This document shows positions 24,906 through 32,564 of a stretch of DNA of 32,663 nt, piece after piece. How positions within the stretch are numbered: the first letter of the stretch is position 1; every line of letters begins with the position of its first letter. The DNA comes from Synergistaceae bacterium (GTDB lineage: Bacteria; Synergistota; Synergistia; Synergistales; Aminobacteriaceae). The stretch covers positions 1-32,663 of the forward strand of contig JAITGK010000180.1 of assembly GCA_031280635.1 (NCBI GenBank), written 5' to 3'. The position numbers and the translations under genes were made by a program. Under the pieces are notes generated by a model. That model saw only the letters and a program-made list of their open reading frames with translations. It was not told where the DNA came from and did no database searches.

Positions 24906-26630
24906 TTGAGCCGGCTGCTGCTTCAGTCGGCCTGGGTGTTTCTGTTGCCAGCCCTGTTGCAGACCCCGGCCCTCGCGTTTCCCTTCGTCCCAGAACAGCC
25001 CATGATCTCAGTGGAGAAGCTGCGTTCAGGCATGAAGGGTCATCTGCTCACGGTACTGAGAGGCACGAAGCCCGTGCGTCTGCCGGTGGAGATCGTGGAC
25101 GTGCTGCCTCAGCGCGGGGCCGTGAGGAACCATATTCTGTTTCGCCTGCTGTCCTCGCTCGAAAACGGCGGCGTCCGTCTCTCTCAGGGAATGAGCGGTT
25201 CCCCTCTCTACGTGGGAGGGAAACTGGCGGGGGCGGTCAGCGCGGGGTGGGATTTCAGCGACCATACCCTGGCTTTGGCGACGCCAATAGAGGAGATGTG
25301 CGGCGTGTTCTCCCGCCCTGATAGGCCTATGGACTTGGGGCGTGGAAAAAAGGTGTTGGAGTTGTCCCTGCCTTTATCGGCGGGGGGGGTAAGCCATCAA
25401 GCGGCGGCGGGGCTTGGGGCGCGCCTGGGGGTTCCTGTAGAGACCACGCCCTATGGGGCATCCGGGGAACTGCCTTTGAGTGGTTCTCAGCTCGCGCCGG
25501 GAGAGGCTGTTTCCGTCTTGTTGGCGTGGGGCGACGTGGAAATGTCCTCTGCCGGTACCGTGACAGCTACCTCCAAGGACGGGCGTTTCCTGGCCTTCGG
25601 TCACTCCTTTCTAGGGCGGGGCGCGGTGAACTTCCCCGCCGCCCGCGCGCGAGTGCACGAAACCGTACTCAGTCGCGTTTTTCCGCACAAAATCGCCTCT
25701 CCAGTGTCCCTGGCGGGGACGGTGACTCAGGATCGGACCGCGGGGGTGGGGGGACGCATGGGGTATTTCACGCCCTCCATCGCGGCGTCCTTCGTCTTTC
25801 GGGACGCCGACGTTTCGGGTACGCCTGTCGTGAGGAACTTCCGCGTCGTCCCGGACGCCTACTTGGGGGTCAAGCTACTGGAGGGCATTTATGAGGGGCT
25901 TTTCGACGACCAGTGGGATCGGAAGGGGCAGGGCACGGCCGCCGTAACCCTTCGCGTGGAGGGGCGCGGCCTGGAACAGGGCTGGACGCGCACGAATGTC
26001 TTCTTCTCAGATTCTGACCTGAGCGGCTCCGCGCTGACGGAGTCCTCCGCGATTATAGCCAGGGTGCTGACCCAGGCCTACCGGGAGGTGTTCCCCATAG
26101 GTTTCAAATTGGACGTCACCGTGTCCCAGGAGCCAAAGATGCTGTTCATTGAGGACGTGCTCGTCTCTCAAGACGCCAGCCCCGGCGACGCGTTGTGCGT
26201 TCAGGTGTCCCTGCGCCCTTGGCGGCGCGAGCCCATTCAGCGGAGCTTCGAGGTCGTTGTCCCGAAGGATGCTACGGGAGTCTGCGAGCTGGTAGTGCGC
26301 GGTGGAGGGACGAACTCCCTGGGACAGATCGCCCTGGATGGGGGCTGGAAGGCCATCGACGGCTTCGATCGACTGCTGACGGAGCTGGATGCGGCGGACG
26401 CCAACAACGAGTTGATCGTTGAGCTGTTTCACGACCAGGTGGACAACAAGGGCCGGAAGGACGGTAAAAAAAACGTGGCGGAGCTCCTGCCCGAGGAAAA
26501 GGAGTTTTTGAGTGAGACGAAGGCGCGACGCATAAAAGAGGGAACTCTGCGAGTCCTGCGGTCGGAGTACGTGGTGGACGGGATGATGAAGCGTCTGATC
26601 AACCTAGGCGAGGACGGGGCCGAAAAATGA
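24906..26630 (+). CDS. Exported SpoIVB-like (S55 family) putative serine peptidase
   Basis: A 574-residue protein with a signal peptide (about residues 1-24, ending PALAF). The first domain has IEIVDVLPQ-like VEIVDVLPQ, then LSQGMSGSPLYVGGKLAGAVSAGW, with the likely nucleophile Ser97 in GMSGSP. A later region has GTVTATSKDGRFLAFGHSF, with His233, and GTVTQDRTAGVGGRMGYF. Both blocks resemble SpoIVB, but there the histidine block comes first. The remaining 300 residues are not recognised. The TTG at 24906 follows GAGGAG with eight bases of spacing; an open frame reaching back into prfB is rejected. Its stop overlaps tmk (ATGA). Whether it is an active peptidase is uncertain. Confidence 0.78.
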   Translation: MSRLLLQSAWVFLLPALLQTPALAFPFVPEQPMISVEKLRSGMKGHLLTVLRGTKPVRLPVEIVDVLPQRGAVRNHILFRLLSSLENGGVRLSQGMSGSPLYVGGKLAGAVSAGWDFSDHTLALATPIEEMCGVFSRPDRPMDLGRGKKVLELSLPLSAGGVSHQAAAGLGARLGVPVETTPYGASGELPLSGSQLAPGEAVSVLLAWGDVEMSSAGTVTATSKDGRFLAFGHSFLGRGAVNFPAARARVHETVLSRVFPHKIASPVSLAGTVTQDRTAGVGGRMGYFTPSIAASFVFRDADVSGTPVVRNFRVVPDAYLGVKLLEGIYEGLFDDQWDRKGQGTAAVTLRVEGRGLEQGWTRTNVFFSDSDLSGSALTESSAIIARVLTQAYREVFPIGFKLDVTVSQEPKMLFIEDVLVSQDASPGDALCVQVSLRPWRREPIQRSFEVVVPKDATGVCELVVRGGGTNSLGQIALDGGWKAIDGFDRLLTELDAADANNELIVELFHDQVDNKGRKDGKKNVAELLPEEKEFLSETKARRIKEGTLRVLRSEYVVDGMMKRLINLGEDGAEK

Positions 26631-27262
26631 CGTCGAGCGGAGGGAGGTTCATCACCATTGAGGGCATCGACGGCAGCGGCAAGAGTACTCAGGCGGCGAA
26701 ATTATGCGGTTGGCTGGAGGACGTTCTGGGACCGGGAGGCGTGTTGCGGACTTTCGAACCCGGTGACTGGGACAGCGGGCCATTGCTACGCCGTCTGTTG
26801 CTGGAGGGCGCGGGCATCACCCCGCGGACGGAACTTTTGCTCTTCCTGGCGGACCGGGCCGGGCATGTGGACGCGAAAATACGCCCGGCTCTGGAAAAAG
26901 GGGTTTGGGTGGTCTGCGAGCGTTACACGGACTCCACCCTCGCCTATCAGTCCTGGGGGCGGGATTTGTCCTTCGAGGATACCCGGAGGTTCCTGGACTG
27001 TTGCCGCTTCCCGGAGCCCGACATGACGCTGCTCCTGGACATTGAAGCGGCGGCGGCGGCGGCGCGTCTGGAGCAAAGGGGCGGGTTGGACCGCATAGAG
27101 TCCGGCGGGTCCGATTTCATGGCGCGGGTGGCGGGGGGGTACAGGGAACTGGCGCGGATGTCTCCGGAACGTTTTGAGGTCGTGGACGCGGGCATGGACG
27201 CTGAGGCTGTCGCCGCCGCCGTTCGCGGGCGCGTTGGGAAGTTGACGTGGGGGCAGCGGTGA
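26627..27262 (+). CDS. tmk: Thymidylate kinase
   Basis: Thymidylate kinase (211 aa) phosphorylates dTMP to dTDP. The P-loop GIDGSGKST is at residues 13-21. The dTMP-binding segment is RTELLLFLADRAGHVDAKI and the ERYTDSTLAYQ block replaces the usual DRYTDS, with glutamate for aspartate. A lid-type arginine follows in RLEQRGGLDRIE. It starts in the ATGA shared with the S55 gene. The following yaaR-holB-ricT order is the same as in Bacillus after tmk, except that yaaQ is absent. Confidence 0.95.
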   Translation: MTSSGGRFITIEGIDGSGKSTQAAKLCGWLEDVLGPGGVLRTFEPGDWDSGPLLRRLLLEGAGITPRTELLLFLADRAGHVDAKIRPALEKGVWVVCERYTDSTLAYQSWGRDLSFEDTRRFLDCCRFPEPDMTLLLDIEAAAAAARLEQRGGLDRIESGGSDFMARVAGGYRELARMSPERFEVVDAGMDAEAVAAAVRGRVGKLTWGQR

Positions 27263-27696
27263 GGGTCGGCAAGCGTGGCGGGGGGAAAATAGAGGTAGGC
27301 GGTGGCGGGGCGCGGCAGCAGGCCTCGACGCAGGCGGCCCCTGTGAAGCCCTCCTTTGGAGCAACCATGGGGAACGCTTTGGAGGAGCTGGAGGTACGCA
27401 CACTTCTGGACAGACTTGATATTGTGGCGGCCAAGTTGTCGATCTTTCCGGCAGAGAGTCTAATTGCCGAATATCGGTTTATCCTGAAAGAGCTTTTGGC
27501 GCGGGCGATGCGGGGTTTCAGCCTGCGCCGTGACCTGAAGTGGCGGCATACAGACCGTAATACCTACGTTACGATAGAGAAGGCTGAGGCTGCCCTGTCC
27601 GAGCTGGAGCAGGTTTTTTCCCAAGAGGGCGGACGGGCCCGGGCCCTACAGCTAATGGAGGAGATAAAAGGGTGTCTGATCTCGCTCCTGTTTTGA
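27247..27696 (+). CDS. YaaR family protein (DUF327)
   Basis: A 149-residue protein. The first 35 residues are rich in Gly, Lys and Ala, then a helical domain includes NALEELEVRTLLDRLDIVAAKLS, LIAEYRFILKELLARAM and DRNTYVTIEKAEAALSELEQV, which match the YaaR/DUF327 family. The family has no firmly known function. Its position between tmk and holB is the same as yaaR in Bacillus. A GTG at 27259 that overlaps the tmk stop (GTGA) is an equally good start. Its end overlaps holB by 25 bases. Confidence 0.85.
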   Translation: MGAAVRVGKRGGGKIEVGGGGARQQASTQAAPVKPSFGATMGNALEELEVRTLLDRLDIVAAKLSIFPAESLIAEYRFILKELLARAMRGFSLRRDLKWRHTDRNTYVTIEKAEAALSELEQVFSQEGGRARALQLMEEIKGCLISLLF

Positions 27697-28460
27697 ACGT
27701 TCCCTTCGCGGGAACCCCGGGGTGGCGTGGAATCCTTTCGACCTTCTCAACAGGGTCCGTCCCTCACTGCTGGGTCGTAACCGCGCCGTATCAGTGGCAT
27801 GGGGCGCTCCTAGAGGCAATGGCGCGCCTGTACCTGTGCGACGCGGGCAAGAGCGGCGACGGCTGCGCGGGGTGTGAAGGCTGGGTTCGCGACAGGGACG
27901 GAGTCTTCCGCCACCCCGATCTGTTTGTAGTGGGGGAGTTAGACAAAGCGGCCAACATCGACGCTTGTCGTGGGCTGATCCACGACCTGTCTTTGAGGCC
28001 AGTAACCGCCCGGCGGCGTTTGGGCGTGCTCCCGGCGGCGGATAAACTGCTGCTTCCCGCGGCTAACAGTCTTCTGAAGATCGCGGAGGAGCCTCCTTCT
28101 CACGCCTGCCTTCTCTTCTTGATAGAGAGGGGTGGCTTTCTGCCCACGCTGAGAAGCCGTTCGCGTCTGACGGTCATGGCGGCGGCCTCCTCTGTCGAGC
28201 CGCGCCCCGTCCCCACAGGGGAGGCGGACTGGCTGGACTGGCTGGGAAGCGCCAAAAACGAGGAGGACATGGGGGGGATGCTGGCGTCATGGACGGCGCA
28301 CCTCCTGCGGAGGGGGGACCCGGAGTCGGCCGCCCGGACGGAGCGGCTTCGGCTGCTTGTATCGCAGAAAAAACTTTCGCAGACGATGGTCTGTGACCTT
28401 TTAATTCTGACACTCAAGGAGGGACTTCCCTTTGAGCATATATTTGGCGGTTTTCGGTAA
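27672..28460 (+). CDS. holB: DNA polymerase III subunit delta' (HolB-like)
   Basis: Delta' (262 aa) is a stator of the clamp loader. Support comes from HCWVVTAPYQWHGALLEAMARLYLC at the place of the P-loop region, HPDLFVV, LSLRPVTARRRLGVLPAADKLLLPAANSLLKIAEEPP and LLFLIERGGFLPTLRSRS, plus its place between yaaR and ricT. No Walker A motif is present, as in the E. coli subunit. Only two or three of the usual zinc cysteines are kept (CDAGKSGDGCAGC), and the SRC motif reads SRS. The GTG start lies inside yaaR. The protein is shorter than typical (about 320 aa), so the collar domain is probably reduced. Confidence 0.8.
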   Translation: MSDLAPVLNVPFAGTPGWRGILSTFSTGSVPHCWVVTAPYQWHGALLEAMARLYLCDAGKSGDGCAGCEGWVRDRDGVFRHPDLFVVGELDKAANIDACRGLIHDLSLRPVTARRRLGVLPAADKLLLPAANSLLKIAEEPPSHACLLFLIERGGFLPTLRSRSRLTVMAAASSVEPRPVPTGEADWLDWLGSAKNEEDMGGMLASWTAHLLRRGDPESAARTERLRLLVSQKKLSQTMVCDLLILTLKEGLPFEHIFGGFR

Positions 28461-29820
28461 GCCCCGCTACCTTGGCCTGGTGAACATAGAGGAAGCGGAG
28501 GTTGAGGCGGGGCGGTGGATCCTGGTTAGGACGCTTCGGGGGCTAGAGATGGCCTTGTTGGGCGGAACCTTGTCGAAGGAGCAGGAGGCGAAGTATCGGC
28601 GAGCGTGCTCCGACGAGCCGGGCGATGAACACACCAGGGGGCCAGAGCCCATGCTGCAGGAGGTGGAGTTGGTGGAAACGGCGGCGCGGGAGCACTTTCA
28701 AGAGAACCGTCAGCTTCACCAGGACGAGGATAGGGCTCTGATCCGCGGCCGCCAGCTTTTGCAGTCCCATGAACTTCAGATGAAATTGGTGGACGTGGAA
28801 TACATGATGGATCGCAAGAAGCTGTTTTTCTACTTCACCGCTGAACAGCGGGTGGACTTTCGCGCCTATGTCCGCGACCTGGCCAGGGAGTTCCGCACTC
28901 GCATTGAGATGCGACAAATCGGCGTTCGCGACGAAGCCAAGACCGCCAGAGGCGTCTCCCCCTGTGGACGACCTTGTTGCTGCGGTTGCTGGCTGCACCG
29001 CTTCACCCCCATCAACATTCGCATGGTCAAGGAGCAGAACTTGGCCCTGAACCCCACCAAAATATCGGGCATCTGCGGCAGGCTGATGTGTTGCATGGCC
29101 TATGAACAGGAGACCTACAGCGAACTTTGGCGCCGACTCCCCAGCCCTGGCGCCAAGATTAGGACAGATCAGGGAAACTACGTGCTGGAGGGCGTGGACC
29201 TACGGACGGAAAGCGTCAAAATCCGCTTTCCAGAGGGGCAAGAAGTTGCCGTCCCCATCGCGGACTTCGCGCTTTTCAAGGAGACCGTCCAGCGGGGTGA
29301 AACGTGGGAGAAAACCGCGCCGGAGACGCCGCGCCGGTCTCCGTTTTCGTCAGGGAGTCTGCGGATTGCCTCCGTAAAGTCCAGGGCGTTGAGCGTCCCG
29401 GTCAGAAGGCTCAAGCCAGAAAAAATCTCTATTGAAGAACACATTGCGGGAAGGTTGGCGGAAAAGGCGCCTGAGTTCAAGAAGGTCCCTGAGCCTAAGA
29501 TGGAGGGCCTTGCCACAGTGGCTGTCGCCCTGGGCGAGGCCCGCTTTCCAGAAAAGCGTCACGGAAGGCGCGCAGACGGCCCCAGTTATGAAAAGCTCGC
29601 TCAACCTACGCATGAAAGACCTGCGCGCGAAAGAGAAAAACCCGGAAAGCCCGCTCCATCCGCCAGAGAGACGGGAGGACAAACGCCAAGGACGGTTTTC
29701 CCAGGACGGGAGCGTTCCGGACCGCCCACCGAGGGCGGATATAAAACTGGGGATAGGCAGAAAATCCCGCGACTTCCGCCCCACCGGCACAACGGAGGAC
29801 CGAAAAAGGGGGGGGCGTAG
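28432..29820 (+). CDS. ricT: RicT/YaaT-type PSP1-domain protein with long basic tail
   Basis: A 462-residue protein whose first 290 residues match the PSP1/RicT family. Cysteines lie in SPCGRPCCCGCW (178, 182, 183, 184, 186) and GICGRLMCCMAYE (215, 220, 221). In Bacillus RicT joins RicA and RicF in an Fe-S protein complex that acts on RNase Y processing; no ricA or ricF is in the window. From about residue 290 to the end the sequence is rich in Lys, Arg, Pro and Glu and likely disordered. The TTG at 28432 follows AAGGAGG with nine bases of spacing, inside holB. It abuts ftsY exactly. Confidence 0.88.
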   Translation: MSIYLAVFGKPRYLGLVNIEEAEVEAGRWILVRTLRGLEMALLGGTLSKEQEAKYRRACSDEPGDEHTRGPEPMLQEVELVETAAREHFQENRQLHQDEDRALIRGRQLLQSHELQMKLVDVEYMMDRKKLFFYFTAEQRVDFRAYVRDLAREFRTRIEMRQIGVRDEAKTARGVSPCGRPCCCGCWLHRFTPINIRMVKEQNLALNPTKISGICGRLMCCMAYEQETYSELWRRLPSPGAKIRTDQGNYVLEGVDLRTESVKIRFPEGQEVAVPIADFALFKETVQRGETWEKTAPETPRRSPFSSGSLRIASVKSRALSVPVRRLKPEKISIEEHIAGRLAEKAPEFKKVPEPKMEGLATVAVALGEARFPEKRHGRRADGPSYEKLAQPTHERPAREREKPGKPAPSARETGGQTPRTVFPGRERSGPPTEGGYKTGDRQKIPRLPPHRHNGGPKKGGA

Positions 29821-30744
29821 ATGGCCTTTTTCGCGCGGCTGAAAGAAAAACTCCAAGGCGTCAAAGAACGTTGGAGCGACGGTATCGCGTCGCTTTTCAG
29901 AGAAGAACCTTTTGATGAGGCTTTTTGGAACGAACTGGAGGAGGGGTTGATCGCGGGCGACGTAGGGGTAGACCTATCTGAGAGCCTTGCCGGAGAGTTA
30001 AGGCGCGAGGCGAAAAAGAGAGGGATCACCTCGAAGTCTGAGCTTCGGACCGTGTTTGTGTCGATAATCGCGGAGCGGCTTTCCGCCGTGGAAGGGATGG
30101 GGCAACCCTTCGAGGCCGGGGGTCCAGAACATCCATCACTGGTGCTGCTGATGGCGGGTGTCAACGGCAGCGGAAAGACGACCTCGTCGGGAAAACTGGC
30201 CATGCGTTTTTTGAGCGAGGGGAAAAGGGTAGTGCTGGCCGCCGCGGACACGTTTCGCGCGGCGGCGGCGGAACAGCTTCAGGTCTGGGGCGAACGGGCG
30301 GGGGTGAGGGTGGTGGCTCAGAAGCAGGGAAGTGACTCCGCCGCCGTTGCTTTCGACGCCTGGCAGGCGGCGCGGGCCTCCTCCTCCGATGTGCTGATCG
30401 TGGACACAGCGGGGCGACTTCACGCCAAGCGCAACCTGATGGAGGAACTTGGGAAAATTCACCGAGTGCTGACGCGGGAGGCGGGTCCGGAGCGGATCAA
30501 GACCGTTTTGGTGTTGGACGCGGTGACGGGGCAGAATGGTCTCGCGCAGGCGACCGCCTTCAACAGCGCTGTTCCCTTGTCCGCCGTGATCCTCACCAAG
30601 TATGACAGCACCTCCAAGGGTGGGGTTGTTCTTCCCATCGCCTGCGATCTGAAGATCCCCATACGCTACATCGGCTTGGGAGAGGACATTGAGGATTTGA
30701 GTCCTTTCGACCCTTCCGAGTTCGCTGCGGCCTTGATGGAATAA
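29821..30744 (+). CDS. ftsY: Signal recognition particle receptor FtsY
   Basis: FtsY (307 aa) docks SRP-ribosome complexes at the membrane. It is the short NG form without an acidic A domain; the start MAFFARLKEKLQGVKERW is an amphipathic helix that may bind lipid. GTPase motifs: G1 GVNGSGKTT (113-121), DTFRAAAAEQL, G3 DTAGRLH (195-201), G4 TKYD (259-262) and G5 GLGE (285-288). The segment after G4 reads STSKGG instead of the common GTAKGG. It begins right after the ricT stop. SecY and L23, its functional partners, are coded in the same window. Confidence 0.95.
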   Translation: MAFFARLKEKLQGVKERWSDGIASLFREEPFDEAFWNELEEGLIAGDVGVDLSESLAGELRREAKKRGITSKSELRTVFVSIIAERLSAVEGMGQPFEAGGPEHPSLVLLMAGVNGSGKTTSSGKLAMRFLSEGKRVVLAAADTFRAAAAEQLQVWGERAGVRVVAQKQGSDSAAVAFDAWQAARASSSDVLIVDTAGRLHAKRNLMEELGKIHRVLTREAGPERIKTVLVLDAVTGQNGLAQATAFNSAVPLSAVILTKYDSTSKGGVVLPIACDLKIPIRYIGLGEDIEDLSPFDPSEFAAALME

Positions 30745-30775
30745 TCATAAATAAAATACCTGGAGGTGAAACCGG

Positions 30776-32038
30776 ATGACTGACCTTCACGGTCAAACAC
30801 CACTCAAATCTCTGACCACTCGGTCGAGCTTAACGGAGCTGCTGCGGGCGCTATACCGCATGGGGCTGGATTACTGCGTTCTGCCGCCCAGTGAGAACTT
30901 CGAGGACTTCGCCGTGTTCACCAAGGACCAACTAGTTTCTCTGATCGAGATCGACAGTCCAGAGACCCTCATTGCCGAGATACCGAAGATGACTCAGAGC
31001 GCCTTCAAGCCTTTCGCGGTTTTCCGACCCGGTTCGCCACCGGACGGCTTCGCGGATTCGGAAAACCTCCAAGCCCTCACCGTCGAGGAGGACGGAGCCA
31101 GCGTATCGCCGCTGAAGGAGGCCCTCCAACCCAGGGCCCCTAGGTTTCCCCCCTGGTGGGAGGCCCCTGTGCCCTTCGCTATGTGCGAGTATGGCAGGCT
31201 GCACGTGAACCAGACGGCGCTCCTGATGTTCGGACCCGATCTGACGCGCCTTTCCGCCCGCGACATTCCCGAAAAAAACGAGTTTCTTGTGACGCTGGAA
31301 GGCAAGGGAAGCCCTTGCACCTTGACGTTCCGGCGTCTCGAAAAAGATATTTTCATGTTGGACGACTGCACCAGCGAGGTGGCGGAGGCCGCGGACATCG
31401 CCTGGTGGGCCGCCGTGGGCAAGGCCTGGGCCGCCTCCCTCGACAAGGAAGGGTGTGTCTACCACCGCCGCGTGGAAAAGGACGAGGGAGCAGGCGGTGA
31501 GACGGCGTACTTCTGTGAGTGGGGAGGGGATTTCCTAGGATATTTTTGCGTCAAAAAAAACGCGGATGAAAGCGAGAAAGAAGCGAGAAAAAAAGAAACA
31601 GCCATGACGAAACTTCGCGCCTTGGCGGATAAGCTGGCCCTACTGAGCCCTCTTGAGAAGAGCGGGGAAGCGAAGACCGAAAGCGCGGAGGAAAAAGAAA
31701 AAAAAGAAATAGAAGAAGCCGAGGGCGAGACGACAGAAGAAGAAACGGAAGAAGGGCTGGAGGAGGGCAACGAGGCATTGAAAGCTTTGGGACCTCAAAC
31801 GATGGGACTTTTGACGCCGGGCACCGAATTTTTTGTTCTGGGCGAAGCGAACGGCGAGGCGAATTCGGGAAAAGAGCCTCAGGAGGAAGACGAGGGAAAC
31901 GGGATGCTGAAGACCCTGGGACCTCAGACGATGGGGATCTTGGCGGCGGGTACCGACTTCATCGTCCCGGAGGAACCGGACGACGAGGACGACGCGAAGG
32001 AACTGGAAAAAGCGTTAGGGAGGAAGACGGGTGACTGA
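30776..32038 (+). CDS. Unrecognised acidic protein with PAS-like segment and C-terminal repeat
   Basis: A 420-residue protein that I do not recognise as a whole. Residues about 130-215 (PFAMCEYGRLHVNQTALLMFG to DIFMLDDCTSEV) look like a degenerate PAS domain; this is an inference. Residues 265-330 are almost only Lys, Glu and Ala, probably disordered or coiled coil. Two similar motifs follow 43 residues apart: ALGPQTMGLLTPGTEFFV (about 336-353) and TLGPQTMGILAAGTDFIV (about 379-396). No signal peptide or membrane segment is visible. GGAGG lies nine bases before the ATG. Its stop overlaps the DUF4416 start (GTGA), so the two are probably made together. Confidence 0.75.
   Translation: MTDLHGQTPLKSLTTRSSLTELLRALYRMGLDYCVLPPSENFEDFAVFTKDQLVSLIEIDSPETLIAEIPKMTQSAFKPFAVFRPGSPPDGFADSENLQALTVEEDGASVSPLKEALQPRAPRFPPWWEAPVPFAMCEYGRLHVNQTALLMFGPDLTRLSARDIPEKNEFLVTLEGKGSPCTLTFRRLEKDIFMLDDCTSEVAEAADIAWWAAVGKAWAASLDKEGCVYHRRVEKDEGAGGETAYFCEWGGDFLGYFCVKKNADESEKEARKKETAMTKLRALADKLALLSPLEKSGEAKTESAEEKEKKEIEEAEGETTEEETEEGLEEGNEALKALGPQTMGLLTPGTEFFVLGEANGEANSGKEPQEEDEGNGMLKTLGPQTMGILAAGTDFIVPEEPDDEDDAKELEKALGRKTGD
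31789..31967 (+). repeat. Two-copy GPQTMG motif repeat
   Basis: GGGACCTCA at 31789 and 31918 mark two copies of a roughly 50-bp unit, 129 bp (43 codons) apart. The encoded consensus is LGPQTMGxLxxGTxFxV. The DNA differs at several third positions while the peptide is kept, which suggests selection on the protein. Confidence 0.8.
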
Positions 32039-32564
32039 TCTTTCTGTGTTGGAAGGCCCGCTGGTGAAGCGGATTACAGGTGTCCTCTACTCAATAGAGG
32101 AGGAGGAGCGTTTTACCTGGGCGCTGGAAAAACTGCGTACACTTTGGGGCAGGTCCGATATCGTCAGCAATCCCATGCCCTTTACGGCCACGGACTACTA
32201 CCGCGACATCGCTCCAAGGCTTCTGCGGCGCTTCGTGAGCTTCGAGGGTTTGACGTCCGCCGGGGGACTGGCCGACTGGAAGCGTCAAGCGATAGCCCTG
32301 GAGACGGAGAGTCGCGCCCCCCGCGCCATCAACGTGGATCCAGGGTACGTGGATGGGGCGCGACTGGTCTTGGCGTCCACCAAAGACCACGCGCATCGGG
32401 TCTACCTGCGCGACGGAATCTTCGCCGAGGTGACGCTGCGCTTCCGTTCCGGGAAATGGACGCCTTTTGACTACACCTATCCCGACTTCGCCGGCGACCT
32501 CTACGACGAGTTCTTGACCACGGCGCGAAAAGCTTGGCTCAAAGGGAGAGTGTTATTTAAATAA
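32031..32564 (+). CDS. DUF4416 family protein
   Basis: A 177-residue protein that fits DUF4416: an N-terminal ITGVLYSIEEEE strand, MPFTATDYYRDIAPRLLRRFVSFE, then RAINVDPGYVDGARLVLASTKDHAHRVYLRDGIFAEVTLRF and a DYTYPDF end. Highly conserved His, Asp and Glu residues suggest a possible metal or nucleotide site, but the function is unknown. GTG 32031 overlaps the previous gene by eight bases. A second in-frame TGA directly follows the TAA. Last gene in the window. Confidence 0.88.
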   Translation: MTDLSVLEGPLVKRITGVLYSIEEEERFTWALEKLRTLWGRSDIVSNPMPFTATDYYRDIAPRLLRRFVSFEGLTSAGGLADWKRQAIALETESRAPRAINVDPGYVDGARLVLASTKDHAHRVYLRDGIFAEVTLRFRSGKWTPFDYTYPDFAGDLYDEFLTTARKAWLKGRVLFK

